From JBFONV01 sp040779335 (lineage in GTDB: Bacteria > Pseudomonadota > Gammaproteobacteria > Enterobacterales > Alteromonadaceae): a stretch of DNA of 64,000 nt. Below are positions 8,512 to 18,058 of the stretch, in pieces. Position 1 is the first letter of the stretch, and each line of letters opens with the position of its first letter. Location of the stretch: assembly GCA_040779335.1 (NCBI GenBank), contig JBFONV010000003.1:441071-505070 (forward strand). The letters are read 5' to 3'. Below the pieces are notes generated by a model that saw only the letters and a program-made list of their open reading frames with translations, was not told the DNA's origin and searched no databases. The translations under genes and the position numbers were made by a program.

Positions 8512-10785
8512 TTAAAAGAATGACACTTTAAATTCAGCACCAATAAAACGTTCTTCGTTAACAATCGCTGTATTGTTACTGAAATCAACCGCACCAATTG
8601 CTTGTTGCTCGTCGGTAATATTACGGACAAAAATAGCTGCGTCATATTCGTTATCGCCGCTAAACCAAGTATAGCCAGCACGAACACCACCTTCTAGCAG
8701 TGAATCACCATTAAATTCTTTTGATTCATACAAGAAAAAGCTTATATCATCGCGGTAAGACCAATCGGTATAAATATACATTTCACCGTCGCCAACCTCT
8801 TTCATATAACGCAATGTTATTGCCGTGATCCATTCAGGCGCGTGTGGCAGGCTGTTACCATCGATCAACGCTCGGCCATCGACAACGGTGTCTGTTACTG
8901 TACAAAGTGCACATACTGGTACAGATAAATCGTTATCATTTAACTCGGTATTGTTGTAACTAACGCTCGCTGTCACGAAAAAGTTCTCTGTAAGCATAAA
9001 CTCAGAATCAATTTCAAAGCCGTAACCAACAGTTTCATTCGCATTAAGCAAACGTGCAGTATTACTGTCACCGCCAACCGATGTTAATTGTTGGTCGTCC
9101 ATAGTAAAGTAGAATACTGAAGCATTTAAACGACCAAAGCCATCTAGAATGTCTGATTTAACACCAGTTTCAAATGAAAGGATAGTTTCAGAATCGGCTA
9201 CAGAGATACCATCATCCCATGCAAATAACGAACGACCTTGGATACTAGGCGCTCTAAAACTATCGGCTACACGGGCATAAAGATTAACATCATCATTTAA
9301 TTTATGGGTGACACTAAGATCCCAGCTAACATGTTCATCGCTAGGGTTGACTTCACCATAGGCTGTTTCAGGTTGTCCCAAGAAACCAAGCGGTGCTTGA
9401 CTGCGCTCAGACGAATAATCTTTTTCATCATCAGAATAACGTAATCCTAGCGTTACCGAGGTTTTTTCAGAGATATCATAATCGAATGAACCAAAAATAG
9501 CCCAAGCAGTCGTATCTTGTTTTTGCACTACACGGCCAGTTTGAGCGCCGGCGGCACCAAACAATGCATCATAAGCAAAGCTATCAATAGTTAAATCTTC
9601 GCTAAAATAGAAAACACCCGCTTGATAATTAAAATCACCATCAAAATTACTGGTTAAACGCAGTTCTTGGGTAAATTGTTGGTGATCTGGAATACCATCT
9701 GCCGTTTCTGAACTGATGGTTATAACTCCTGGTCCCTGCTCTGGAGCGAAGACTGCCCCATAACCACCATCTACATCTCCACGAGAGTATATTTCAGCAC
9801 TTTCATAGCCTGTAATTGAAGTGATAGTATAGTCACCTAAATCAAACTCTAATTTTAAACTTGCGCCTTCAGTTTCAACTTGTTGCGTTATACGATCAGC
9901 AGAATCCAAATAAACCGTGTCTCTATTAAAACCACTGACTAAGTCACTGCTACCAGGTTTAAACGCGTTAGCGTAGAAAGTAATAGGCTTACCATCTAGA
10001 TCTCGCATATGGTAGTTAAACAACGCATTAAAATCGTTACCTTCATATAAAAATTGAATTCTTGCTGCTTGATCTGTATAGCCGCCAGAAACATTATTCT
10101 TCTCAAAACCTGGTGCCATATTATCGATATAATCATCTCGGTCTTGCCTAAGAATGGAAACGCGAGCAGATAATTCATCTGTCAAACCACCACCAACCGC
10201 TGCACGAAAGTCAGTAGTACTTTTACTACCGTATGAAAGCGAGGCAAAACCATCAAAATCTTGGGAAGGTTTAACTGAATCAAATTTCACTAAACCGGCT
10301 GGTGTATTACGACCAAACAACGTACCTTGCGGCCCTCTGAGTACTTCTATACGAGCAACGTCGAAAACAGGAAACCCCTTCAAAATAGGATTTTCTTGAA
10401 CAACGTCATCTACCACGAGTGATACTGGTTGAGACGAGTTTAAATCAAAATCAGAATTCCCTAAGCCGCGCATATAAAACCGCGGAAAAGTACGACCAAA
10501 TGAAGACTCAACAGATAAACTAGGTACGCGCGCATTCATAAAGCGAATATCCATTGCCGCAGAACTATAAGCGTTTAAATTATCGCCTTGTAAAGCGGTA
10601 ACAGCTACAGGAACTTCTTGTACGTTTTCAACACGTTTACGAGCGGTAACTTCGATAACTTCTAATCCGACAACTTTTTCTTTAGCCGTTTCTTCGGCAA
10701 TAGCTTGAGAAGCCATGCCAAAAGATGATGCCAAGAACGCAGCGTGGATAGAGCAAGCTAACGTCGTTTTTTTCATGACTTTCAT
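8512..10785 (-). CDS. TonB-dependent outer-membrane receptor
   Basis: A 757-residue receptor with a signal peptide (ends near SQAIAEE, residue 31), a TonB-box-like segment (LEVIEVTARK, about 42-51), a plug domain (VEVLRGPQGTLFGRNTPAG and similar, near 145-160) and a C-terminal 22-strand-type barrel ending in SFF. It resembles the non-siderophore TonB receptors of marine gammaproteobacteria; the substrate cannot be read from sequence. GGGGAG precedes the ATG at 10785. Being embedded between deoD and deoB, it is a reasonable candidate for nucleoside or nucleobase uptake across the outer membrane. No TGACCA-type operator is visible directly upstream. Confidence 0.93.
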   Translation of the reverse strand: MKVMKKTTLACSIHAAFLASSFGMASQAIAEETAKEKVVGLEVIEVTARKRVENVQEVPVAVTALQGDNLNAYSSAAMDIRFMNARVPSLSVESSFGRTFPRFYMRGLGNSDFDLNSSQPVSLVVDDVVQENPILKGFPVFDVARIEVLRGPQGTLFGRNTPAGLVKFDSVKPSQDFDGFASLSYGSKSTTDFRAAVGGGLTDELSARVSILRQDRDDYIDNMAPGFEKNNVSGGYTDQAARIQFLYEGNDFNALFNYHMRDLDGKPITFYANAFKPGSSDLVSGFNRDTVYLDSADRITQQVETEGASLKLEFDLGDYTITSITGYESAEIYSRGDVDGGYGAVFAPEQGPGVITISSETADGIPDHQQFTQELRLTSNFDGDFNYQAGVFYFSEDLTIDSFAYDALFGAAGAQTGRVVQKQDTTAWAIFGSFDYDISEKTSVTLGLRYSDDEKDYSSERSQAPLGFLGQPETAYGEVNPSDEHVSWDLSVTHKLNDDVNLYARVADSFRAPSIQGRSLFAWDDGISVADSETILSFETGVKSDILDGFGRLNASVFYFTMDDQQLTSVGGDSNTARLLNANETVGYGFEIDSEFMLTENFFVTASVSYNNTELNDNDLSVPVCALCTVTDTVVDGRALIDGNSLPHAPEWITAITLRYMKEVGDGEMYIYTDWSYRDDISFFLYESKEFNGDSLLEGGVRAGYTWFSGDNEYDAAIFVRNITDEQQAIGAVDFSNNTAIVNEERFIGAEFKVSFF

Positions 10786-10841
10786 AAATTATCTCCCCAG
10801 ATAAATTAACGTAAAAATTTTCTTAGTCTTGTCTACTTTAT

Positions 10842-10875
10842 AAAAAAGGTGAATTTTTTAACGAATTCACCTTTT
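10842..10875 (-). terminator. Terminator of deoB
   Basis: AAAAGGTGAATT pairs with AATTCACCTTTT (12-bp stem), followed on the minus strand by a run of Ts. It lies three bases after the deoB stop and upstream of the receptor promoter. Confidence 0.85.
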
Positions 10876-10877
10876 AA

Positions 10878-12098
10878 TTATTTAAAATCTAATGCTTTTA
10901 AAAATGACTTACCATAGGCCATACCATCAAGTTTAAAGAGTTCTGCAATTGTTTGTCCTAGGTCGGCGAAAGTCTGCCTTTCACCTAAATTTATTGATTT
11001 TATATTATGATGATAAGCTAAAATGGGCACGTATTCTCGAGTATGATCATTACCTGGCCACGTAGGATCACAGCCATGGTCAGCGGTTATAAATAAAATA
11101 TCATCATCACTCATAGCGCTATAAATATCATCCATCCGACTATCTAAATACTCTAAGGCTTGCGCATAACCAATCGGATCGCGGCGATGACCATAATCTT
11201 GATCGAAATTCACTAAATTGGTAAAAATCAAACTATTATCTTCTGAATTAGTGATATGACTAATGGTAGCATCAATTAACGCTGGTAATCCTGTTGCCTT
11301 AGTTTTAACCGTGATCCCTTGATGGGCAAAAATATCAGCTATTTTGCCGACGCTGATCACTTTTCCACCAGCAGCCGTTAATTTATCTAACACGGTTTTA
11401 GCTGGTGGTAACACGGAATAATCACGTCGGTTGCCAGTACGAACAAAACTAGTCTCATCTTCACCAACAAATGGTCTGGCGATCACACGACCGATATTTA
11501 ACTGTTCTTTATCTAGCAAGGCTCTAACGTGTTCACAATATGTATACAAATTATCTAAACCAAAATGCTCTTCGTGGGCAGCAACCTGAAAAACGCTGTC
11601 TGCAGAGGTATAGCAAATGGGTAACCCTGATTTTATATGCTCTGTGCCTAATGCCTCGATAATTGTCGTGCCTGATGCATGGCAATTACCCAACAAACCC
11701 GTTGTGCCCGTTGCCGTTTTAATTTTTTCTATCAGCTCAGCTGAAAAGCTTTCGGTTTTATTGGTAAAATAGCCCCAGTCAAATAGCACGGGGACTCCTG
11801 CCATCTCCCAATGGCCGCTTGGCGTATCTTTGCCGGTACTTATCTCAGCAGCATACCCATAGGCGCCTTTACTCGGCGAGCTTCCTAAAAAAGGAAAACT
11901 AGTATTTGACGCCAACTCACACGACCTAACCAATCCAAGTGCTGATAATTTTGGCACATTAAAGGCTTTTCCTGAATGCTTAAAATAAGCACTAGCCAAG
12001 TTTGCTAATGTATTGGCAGACACGTCACCAAACTTATCAGCATCAGGAGCATGCCCTATTCCTAAACTATCTATCACTAATACAATTGCGTTCGCCAC
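10878..12098 (-). CDS. deoB: Phosphopentomutase DeoB
   Basis: Interconverts (deoxy)ribose-1-phosphate and (deoxy)ribose-5-phosphate, linking the nucleoside phosphorylases to DeoC. It belongs to the alkaline phosphatase superfamily. Visible motifs are VLVIDSLGIGHAPDA at the N-terminus, GKDTPSGHWE with the catalytic Thr, SADSVFQVAAHEE, and TADHGCDPTWPGNDHTRE with metal ligands. The frame is open to 12152, but I choose the GTG at 12098: it has AGGA six bases upstream and gives 406 residues against 407 for E. coli DeoB, whereas the extension is a low-complexity aromatic stretch. It is divergent from udk, with a TGACCA palindrome between. Confidence 0.95.
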   Translation of the reverse strand: MANAIVLVIDSLGIGHAPDADKFGDVSANTLANLASAYFKHSGKAFNVPKLSALGLVRSCELASNTSFPFLGSSPSKGAYGYAAEISTGKDTPSGHWEMAGVPVLFDWGYFTNKTESFSAELIEKIKTATGTTGLLGNCHASGTTIIEALGTEHIKSGLPICYTSADSVFQVAAHEEHFGLDNLYTYCEHVRALLDKEQLNIGRVIARPFVGEDETSFVRTGNRRDYSVLPPAKTVLDKLTAAGGKVISVGKIADIFAHQGITVKTKATGLPALIDATISHITNSEDNSLIFTNLVNFDQDYGHRRDPIGYAQALEYLDSRMDDIYSAMSDDDILFITADHGCDPTWPGNDHTREYVPILAYHHNIKSINLGERQTFADLGQTIAELFKLDGMAYGKSFLKALDFK

Positions 12099-12347
12099 CT
12101 GAATTCCTAACTTAATAAACTGAAAATAATAAAAATAAAACCTGACACACAAGTCAAGTTGAAGTAAGGTTACAGTAGCACCAAATTATAGATAATGGCA
12201 AACAATAACGCCTAATCAAGCTTATATGTAATGTTAGCGCATCTCTTCTGTGCACTAAATATAAGTGTGTAAGTGCAAAGTATTTATTACTGGGCCTGTT
12301 AACTAGATAAAGGACAGAAAAATTTGTTAAATTAGCGTCAATAAATG

Positions 12348-12361
12348 TGACCATTTGGTCA
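12348..12361. promoter_or_regulatory. Predicted RutR-type operator, udk/deoB
   Basis: TGACCATTTGGTCA is a perfect palindrome of the form TGACCA-NN-TGGTCA, matching the core of the known E. coli RutR site (TTGACCANNTGGTCAA). It lies about 119 bases before udk and 250 before deoB. The same motif occurs before cdd and near the TetR gene encoded at 25217. Confidence 0.75.
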
Positions 12362-12479
12362 GGTTTATGGTAATCTGCGCTACATTATTATTATATTAAC
12401 AATTTGCTTTCAACGACGTAACTATAGCTAATAAAAAAAATAGTTCTACTAACGTGAAAATTTAACAAAGGTCTACGTT

Positions 12480-13118
12480 TTGCAACCATCCAAACCCACC
12501 GTGATTGCGATTACAGGTGCTTCAGCATCAGGAAAATCACTTTTTGCGCAAACTATATATAATGAGTTGTTACCCGAGCTTGGTGCTCATTGCATTTCAA
12601 TTGTGAAAGAAGATGCCTATTACAAGGCTCAAGATCATTTAACGATGGCAGAACGCATAAAAACCAATTATGACCATCCTGATGCTTTTGAACACAGCTT
12701 GTTGTGCGACCATATCAATGAACTGGTCAACGGCAATGCTATTGAATGTCCGGTGTATTGTTATAAAACACATACCAGAACAAAAGAGACTTTGGCGTTA
12801 GCCTCAACCAAAATTATATTAGTAGAGGGTATTTTACTATTAAGCAATCAGGCGTTACGCGAAAGTTTTGATATTAAAGTTTATATGGATACACCGTTGG
12901 ATATTTGTCTGATCAGACGCATCCAACGTGACACCGTAGAAAGAGAGCGCAGTATTGATTCAATAACCAAACAATATTTAGAAACGGTTAGACCTATGTA
13001 TCATCAACATATAGAACCGTCTAAATCATGGGCAGATTTAGTGATCACCCGTGGTGGTAAAAACAGAATGGCCATCGAAGTCATTAAAGCAAAAATACGG
13101 CAATTAACCCGAAAATAA
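12480..13118 (+). CDS. udk: Uridine/cytidine kinase
   Basis: Phosphorylates uridine and cytidine to the monophosphates with GTP or ATP. The 212-residue protein has a Walker A motif (ITGASASGKS, near residues 11-20), KEDAYYK, NYDHPDAFE, and the VEGILLL and RRIQRDTVER segments typical of Udk, which is 213 residues in E. coli. The start is TTG with AAAGG eight bases upstream; no better start fits the family N-terminus. It is followed after 18 bases by nupC, so uptake and trapping of pyrimidine nucleosides are likely co-expressed under the palindrome at 12348. Confidence 0.94.
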   Translation: MQPSKPTVIAITGASASGKSLFAQTIYNELLPELGAHCISIVKEDAYYKAQDHLTMAERIKTNYDHPDAFEHSLLCDHINELVNGNAIECPVYCYKTHTRTKETLALASTKIILVEGILLLSNQALRESFDIKVYMDTPLDICLIRRIQRDTVERERSIDSITKQYLETVRPMYHQHIEPSKSWADLVITRGGKNRMAIEVIKAKIRQLTRK

Positions 13119-13136
13119 ATAAAATAAGAGGTTTAT

Positions 13137-14381
13137 ATGGAATTTAGCGCGTTACGCGGCATATTGGGCATTTTCGCCTTATTAGGGGTCGCGTACCTTT
13201 GTTCGACAAAGCGTAAAGCTATTAATTATCGAACAGTTGGCTTTGCATTCGCATTACAATTACTCCTTGGTGCGTTTGTCTTGTATGTGCCTTTTGGTAA
13301 AGATGTACTTGAGTCCATATCCAATGGCGTGCAAAGCGTTATTGATAGTGCCAAAGTCGGTATTGAATTTCTCTTTGGTGGCCTAGGTACAGACGCTATG
13401 TTTGGCAATGGTGTTGGTTTTGTCTTCGCCATACGTGTATTACCTGTCATTATATTTTTCTCCTCTCTTATTGCCGTACTTTATTATTTAGGCGTCATGC
13501 AATGGGTCGTTAAAATCATTGGTGGCGCACTGCAAAAATTACTGGGTACCAGTAAACCTGAATCACTCTCAGCAACCGCGAACATATTTGTTGGTCAAAC
13601 GGAAGCACCGCTTGTTGTCCGTCCTTATATTGCTAAAATGTCCCAATCTGAATTATTTGCCATTATGGTTGGCGGTTTAGCGTCTGTTGCCGGTTCTATT
13701 TTGGCAGGGTATGCGGGGCTAGGTGTCGAACTTAAATATTTAATCGCTGCATCGTTTATGGCCGCCCCGGGTGGCTTGTTAATGGCAAAAATGTTGGTTC
13801 CCGAGACCGAGCCAGAAAAAATATCTCTTGAAGCCGTTGAAATAGACGATGAAGAAGATAAGCCCGCTAACGTCATTGATGCTGCCGCGACTGGGGCCGC
13901 ATCAGGTCTGAAACTGGCGGTAAATGTTGGCGCTATGTTACTCGCTTTTATTGCCTTAATTGCCCTACTCAATACCTTAGTCAGTGGATTTGCTGGTATT
14001 TTTGGTTTTGAAGGTATTACCATAGAATGGCTACTAGGCTATGTGTTTGCACCGTTCGCCTTCATTATTGGTGTACCTGTTGATGAAATGCTACAAGCCG
14101 GCAGCTTTATCGGCCAAAAAATAGTCGTTAATGAGTTTTTTGCCTATGTAAACTTTGTTGAGATCAAAGACACGCTAAGTGTCCAAACCCAAGCTATTAT
14201 TACTTTTGCTCTGTGTGGTTTCGCGAACCTATCGTCTATCGCTATTTTACTTGGTGGTATTGGTTCAATGGCACCCAACAGGAGACACGATATTGCCCGT
14301 TTAGGTATGCGTGCTATGTTTGCAGCAACGTTAGCAAACTTAATGAGTGCTGCGATTGCAGGGGTATTTCTTAGCATATAA
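13137..14381 (+). CDS. nupC: NupC-family concentrative nucleoside transporter
   Basis: An inner-membrane ion-coupled nucleoside symporter of 414 residues with about ten hydrophobic segments. Family motifs include GNGVGFVFAIRVLPVIIFFSS-type sequence near residues 85-105, FVGQTEAPLVVRPYI (substrate-contact region, near 144-158), the long MAAPGGLLMAKMLVPETE segment and the C-terminal CGFANLSSIAI. AGAGG lies six bases before the ATG. It shares an operon with udk and probably imports both purine and pyrimidine nucleosides for the neighbouring enzymes. Confidence 0.95.
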   Translation: MEFSALRGILGIFALLGVAYLCSTKRKAINYRTVGFAFALQLLLGAFVLYVPFGKDVLESISNGVQSVIDSAKVGIEFLFGGLGTDAMFGNGVGFVFAIRVLPVIIFFSSLIAVLYYLGVMQWVVKIIGGALQKLLGTSKPESLSATANIFVGQTEAPLVVRPYIAKMSQSELFAIMVGGLASVAGSILAGYAGLGVELKYLIAASFMAAPGGLLMAKMLVPETEPEKISLEAVEIDDEEDKPANVIDAAATGAASGLKLAVNVGAMLLAFIALIALLNTLVSGFAGIFGFEGITIEWLLGYVFAPFAFIIGVPVDEMLQAGSFIGQKIVVNEFFAYVNFVEIKDTLSVQTQAIITFALCGFANLSSIAILLGGIGSMAPNRRHDIARLGMRAMFAATLANLMSAAIAGVFLSI

Positions 14382-14574
14382 AGAAATGCATCGTTTATAA
14401 ATTACTCACTGTTCCCTTATGACGGATAAGGCGAATAAAATTGGTTTGATGTTATGTAAATACAAAAAATAAAATTGAAGTTAGTCCCAAAGCGTATCAA
14501 AGGTCGTTATAAGTAAACTTATAAAACCTTAGTTGACACTTTTTTATTAATTACTTTTTTAATTTAGGTGCTTT

Positions 14575-15564
14575 ATGAGCAATAAAAATTTACAAAGCGC
14601 ACATGCAAACAGCCACGATGAACGAAATCCTGGTATGCCGTTAGATTTAGGTTTTATCAACGGCATTAACATTAATCGCAGTGCAGTAGAAAGACGTGCA
14701 GCCACTATAGGCACAAGACGCACAGTAAAAAAACAATATCAAGCCGCGTGGTTACTTAAAGCAATAACGTTTATTGATTTGACCACACTCTCAGGTGATG
14801 ACACGCCAGGTAAAGTGCGTCGTCTTTGTCAAAAAGCGAAACACCCTGTTCGCACAGATATTCTTGAATCGCTTGGCGTATCAGAACTTAATATTACAAC
14901 GGGTGCTGTTTGTGTTTATCACAATATGATAGATACCGCCGTTAACACGCTAAAAGATACCAATATTCCAGTTGCAGCTGTCTCAACGGGTTTTCCCGCC
15001 GGACAATCACCTTTGGCGATAAAATTGTTAGAAATAAAAGCTTCTGTTGAAGCTGGAGCAACAGAAATAGACATCGTTATTAGCCGTGAAAAAGTACTCA
15101 CCGGTGACTGGCAGGCTATTTATGAAGAAGTCAAAGCCTTTCGAGATGCTTGTGGCGATGCTCATATTAAAACGATTTTAGCAACTGGCGAACTTGCCAC
15201 CCTCACCAACGTAGCGAAGGCAAGTTGGGTATGTATGATGGCAGGTGCTGACTTTATCAAAACCAGCACAGGGAAAGAGCCTGTCAACGCCACTTTACCA
15301 GTGAGTCTTGTTATGGTACGTGCAATACGAGAATATTTTGAACTTACTGGTATAAAAATAGGTTACAAACCTGCCGGTGGTATTCAAACGGCAAAACAAG
15401 CCATTGAATATATGATTTTAATGAAAGAAGAATTAGGAAACGAATGGTTACAACCCCATTTATTCCGATTTGGTGCCAGCAGCTTGCTCGGCGATATTGA
15501 ACGACAACTCGAACATTATGTTACGGGCAGTTATTCAGCGAATCACCGACATGCTATTAGTTAG
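14575..15564 (+). CDS. deoC: Deoxyribose-phosphate aldolase, long eukaryote-like form
   Basis: Cleaves deoxyribose-5-phosphate to glyceraldehyde-3-phosphate and acetaldehyde. The Schiff-base lysine lies in DFIKTSTGKE (near residue 235), with a second active-site lysine in IGYKPAGGI (near 264). At 329 residues it is about 70 longer than E. coli DeoC. The N-terminal extension (RRAATIGTRRTVKKQ, AAWLLKAITFIDLTTLSGDD) and the C-terminal HYVTGSYSA resemble animal DERA far more than the short enterobacterial enzyme. AGG lies six bases before the ATG. The aldehyde dehydrogenase gene starts 25 bases downstream, fitting removal of the acetaldehyde product. Confidence 0.95.
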   Translation: MSNKNLQSAHANSHDERNPGMPLDLGFINGININRSAVERRAATIGTRRTVKKQYQAAWLLKAITFIDLTTLSGDDTPGKVRRLCQKAKHPVRTDILESLGVSELNITTGAVCVYHNMIDTAVNTLKDTNIPVAAVSTGFPAGQSPLAIKLLEIKASVEAGATEIDIVISREKVLTGDWQAIYEEVKAFRDACGDAHIKTILATGELATLTNVAKASWVCMMAGADFIKTSTGKEPVNATLPVSLVMVRAIREYFELTGIKIGYKPAGGIQTAKQAIEYMILMKEELGNEWLQPHLFRFGASSLLGDIERQLEHYVTGSYSANHRHAIS

Positions 15565-15589
15565 TCACCAATAAAAGAGAGAATTCATT

Positions 15590-17971
15590 ATGTCAATTAA
15601 AGAGATTTTTAACACGATGGAATACGGACCTGCTTCAGAGAGCACCACAGTAGCCCAAGAGTGGTTGAACAAACTTAATAACACCTTTTGCCACTATATT
15701 AACGGCCAATGGCAATCACCTGATTCTAACAAATACTTTGATTCAGTAAATCCCGCTAATTTAGTCACCATCGCCAAAGTTGCCGATGGTAATGACAAAG
15801 ACGTAGACGCGGCAGTAAAAGCAGCGAGTAAAGCACAAAAAAGCTGGTACGCCATTGGCGGCCATGCACGTGCTAAATACCTTTACGCCCTCGCCCGTCA
15901 GCTACAAAAACATAGTCGACTATTTGCAGTACTAGAAACCCTAGACAATGGCAAACCGATTAGAGAATCACGCGATATTGATATCCCACTAGTGGCTCGT
16001 CATTTTTATCACCACGCCGGTTGGGCACAAATCATGGACAGCGAATTTCCTGGCTATGAACCACTAGGCGTTGTTGGACAAATCATTCCTTGGAACTTTC
16101 CACTATTAATGCTGGCATGGAAAGTAGCCCCTGCACTTGCTATGGGCAACACAGTAGTTTTAAAACCCGCTGAATTCACCTCGGCAACAGCGGTGTTGTT
16201 TGCGCAAATTTGTGATGAGATCAATTTACCTAAAGGTGTCTTTAACTTAGTGCTTGGTGATGGCAAGGCGGGACAAGCGATCGTTGCGCATGATGATATT
16301 GCTAAAATCGCCTTTACCGGTTCAACTGACGTTGGCAAGATCATTCGTCAAGCCACCGCTGGTACAGGAAAAAAACTGTCTCTAGAGTTGGGCGGAAAAT
16401 CTGCGTTTATCGTGTTTGAAGATGCCGACCTTGATAGTGTTGTTGAAGGCATTGTTGATGCTATTTGGTTTAACCAAGGCCAAGTATGCTGCGCAGGTTC
16501 ACGCTTATTAATGCAAGAATCTATCGCAGAGAAGTTGATCAAAAAAATCAAAGTTCGGATGGAAAAACTCGTTATCGGAGATCCATTAGAGAAAAGTATC
16601 GACATGGGTGCGGTCATCGACCCGAGTCAACTTAATACCATTAAAGAGTTGGTTGCATTGGGGGTATCTGAAGGAGCACAATTGCATCAAGCACCATGTG
16701 ACATCCCAGAAAACGGCTGCTTTTACCCGCCAACATTGTTAACAGATGTTGAGCCTGCCTCAACCATATCGCAACAAGAAATATTTGGCCCTGTCTTAGT
16801 AGCTATGACCTTTAGAACACCAAGTGAAGCTGTACAAATCGCTAATAACAGTCGCTATGGTTTAGCTGCGAGCGTTTGGTCAGAAAACATCAACTTAGCC
16901 TTAGATGTTGCCCCCAAATTAAAAGCGGGCTCTATCTGGGTAAATAGCACCAACTTATTTGACGCCTCCGCCGGTTTTGGTGGCTACAGAGAATCTGGCT
17001 TTGGCCGCGAAGGTGGCCGAGAAGGTTTATTCGAATACATGCAAGAGGCTTGGTTATCTAAGTTATCGACAAAAAATAGTACGAAAAAAGCAGCAAATAA
17101 AACAGCGCTAACAGCAGCAGACGTTAATATCGATCGCACGGCAAAACTATACATTGGCGGCAAGCAATGTCGCCCTGACAGTGGTTACAGTCTGCCCGCT
17201 TATGACGCGCACGGCATTCAAATTGCTGAGATCCCAGATGGTAGCAGAAAAGATATTCGTAACGCTGTAGAAGCCGCGAATAAAGCCGTTGGTTGGACAA
17301 ACACCAGCGCACATAATCGCGCGCAAGTGCTGTACTTTATCGCTGAAAACCTTGATGCTCGTGCCGATGAATTTGCTAAACGTATTAATCAGTTAACGGC
17401 TAAGTCTATCGCAGAGGCGAAAAAGGAAGTTGAACTTGCAATAAGTCGCATTTTCTCTGCGGCGGCATGGGCTGATAAATACGATGGACAAATACATTCA
17501 CCACCACAGCGCATTGTTACTTTAGCCATGAAAGAAGCCATTGGTAACATCGCGATTGTCGCACCCGAGGAAGCCGGGTTTTTAGGAATGATTTCAACCA
17601 TTATGCCTGCAATAGCTATGGGGAATAGAGTTATATTCGTGCCCTCTGCTCAAACAGCGCTGCTTGCTACCGATTTTTACCAAATCCTCAATACCTCTGA
17701 TTTACCGGGCGGCGTGGTCAATATTATCACCGGTGATCGCGATGTGTTAACAGACACAATGGCTAAACACTATGATATCGATGGTTTTTGGTACTTTGGT
17801 AGTGAGCAAGGAAGTCAATTGGTGGAATTTGAATCTGCGGCAACCATGAAACGTACTTGGGTCAATTACGGCAAGTATTTTGATTGGTACAATGATGCCC
17901 AAATAAATAGCGATTTGTTTTTACGAAAATCGGTTGAAATTAAAAATATTTGGGTGCCTTATGGTGCTTAA
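15590..17971 (+). CDS. Two-domain aldehyde dehydrogenase, ALDH16-like
   Basis: A 793-residue protein with a complete ALDH domain (residues about 35-500) joined to a second, incomplete ALDH domain (about 515-793). The first has the NAD-binding and catalytic residues: IPWNFP, FTGSTDVGK, LELGGKSA with the general-base Glu, and NQGQVCCAGSR with the catalytic Cys near residue 302. The second keeps an ALDH-like cofactor fold (EEAGFLGMISTIMP, GDRDVLTDTMA, FWYFGSEQGS) but stops before the catalytic cysteine region. This architecture and length fit the ALDH16 family (mammalian ALDH16A1 is about 800 residues). Co-transcribed with deoC, it probably oxidises the acetaldehyde made by DeoC to acetate; substrate is inferred from context. 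Confidence 0.92.
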   Translation: MSIKEIFNTMEYGPASESTTVAQEWLNKLNNTFCHYINGQWQSPDSNKYFDSVNPANLVTIAKVADGNDKDVDAAVKAASKAQKSWYAIGGHARAKYLYALARQLQKHSRLFAVLETLDNGKPIRESRDIDIPLVARHFYHHAGWAQIMDSEFPGYEPLGVVGQIIPWNFPLLMLAWKVAPALAMGNTVVLKPAEFTSATAVLFAQICDEINLPKGVFNLVLGDGKAGQAIVAHDDIAKIAFTGSTDVGKIIRQATAGTGKKLSLELGGKSAFIVFEDADLDSVVEGIVDAIWFNQGQVCCAGSRLLMQESIAEKLIKKIKVRMEKLVIGDPLEKSIDMGAVIDPSQLNTIKELVALGVSEGAQLHQAPCDIPENGCFYPPTLLTDVEPASTISQQEIFGPVLVAMTFRTPSEAVQIANNSRYGLAASVWSENINLALDVAPKLKAGSIWVNSTNLFDASAGFGGYRESGFGREGGREGLFEYMQEAWLSKLSTKNSTKKAANKTALTAADVNIDRTAKLYIGGKQCRPDSGYSLPAYDAHGIQIAEIPDGSRKDIRNAVEAANKAVGWTNTSAHNRAQVLYFIAENLDARADEFAKRINQLTAKSIAEAKKEVELAISRIFSAAAWADKYDGQIHSPPQRIVTLAMKEAIGNIAIVAPEEAGFLGMISTIMPAIAMGNRVIFVPSAQTALLATDFYQILNTSDLPGGVVNIITGDRDVLTDTMAKHYDIDGFWYFGSEQGSQLVEFESAATMKRTWVNYGKYFDWYNDAQINSDLFLRKSVEIKNIWVPYGA

Positions 17972-17986
17972 TTAATATATTCAATG

Positions 17987-18022
17987 GGCTTAACAAACGA
18001 TAATTGTTAAGCCTTTTTTTTT
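17987..18022 (+). terminator. Terminator of deoC-ALDH operon
   Basis: GGCTTAACAA pairs perfectly with TTGTTAAGCC around a seven-base loop and is followed by nine Ts. It lies 15 bases after the ALDH stop and just before tdk. Confidence 0.93.
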
Positions 18023-18058
18023 AAACTAATATTACCAATAATAACGAATACGTAACTT

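Noticed and set aside
12099..12152. Longer N-terminus for DeoB
   Set aside because: The extra 18 residues are an aromatic low-complexity stretch absent from the family, while a GTG with a good ribosome site matches the known length.
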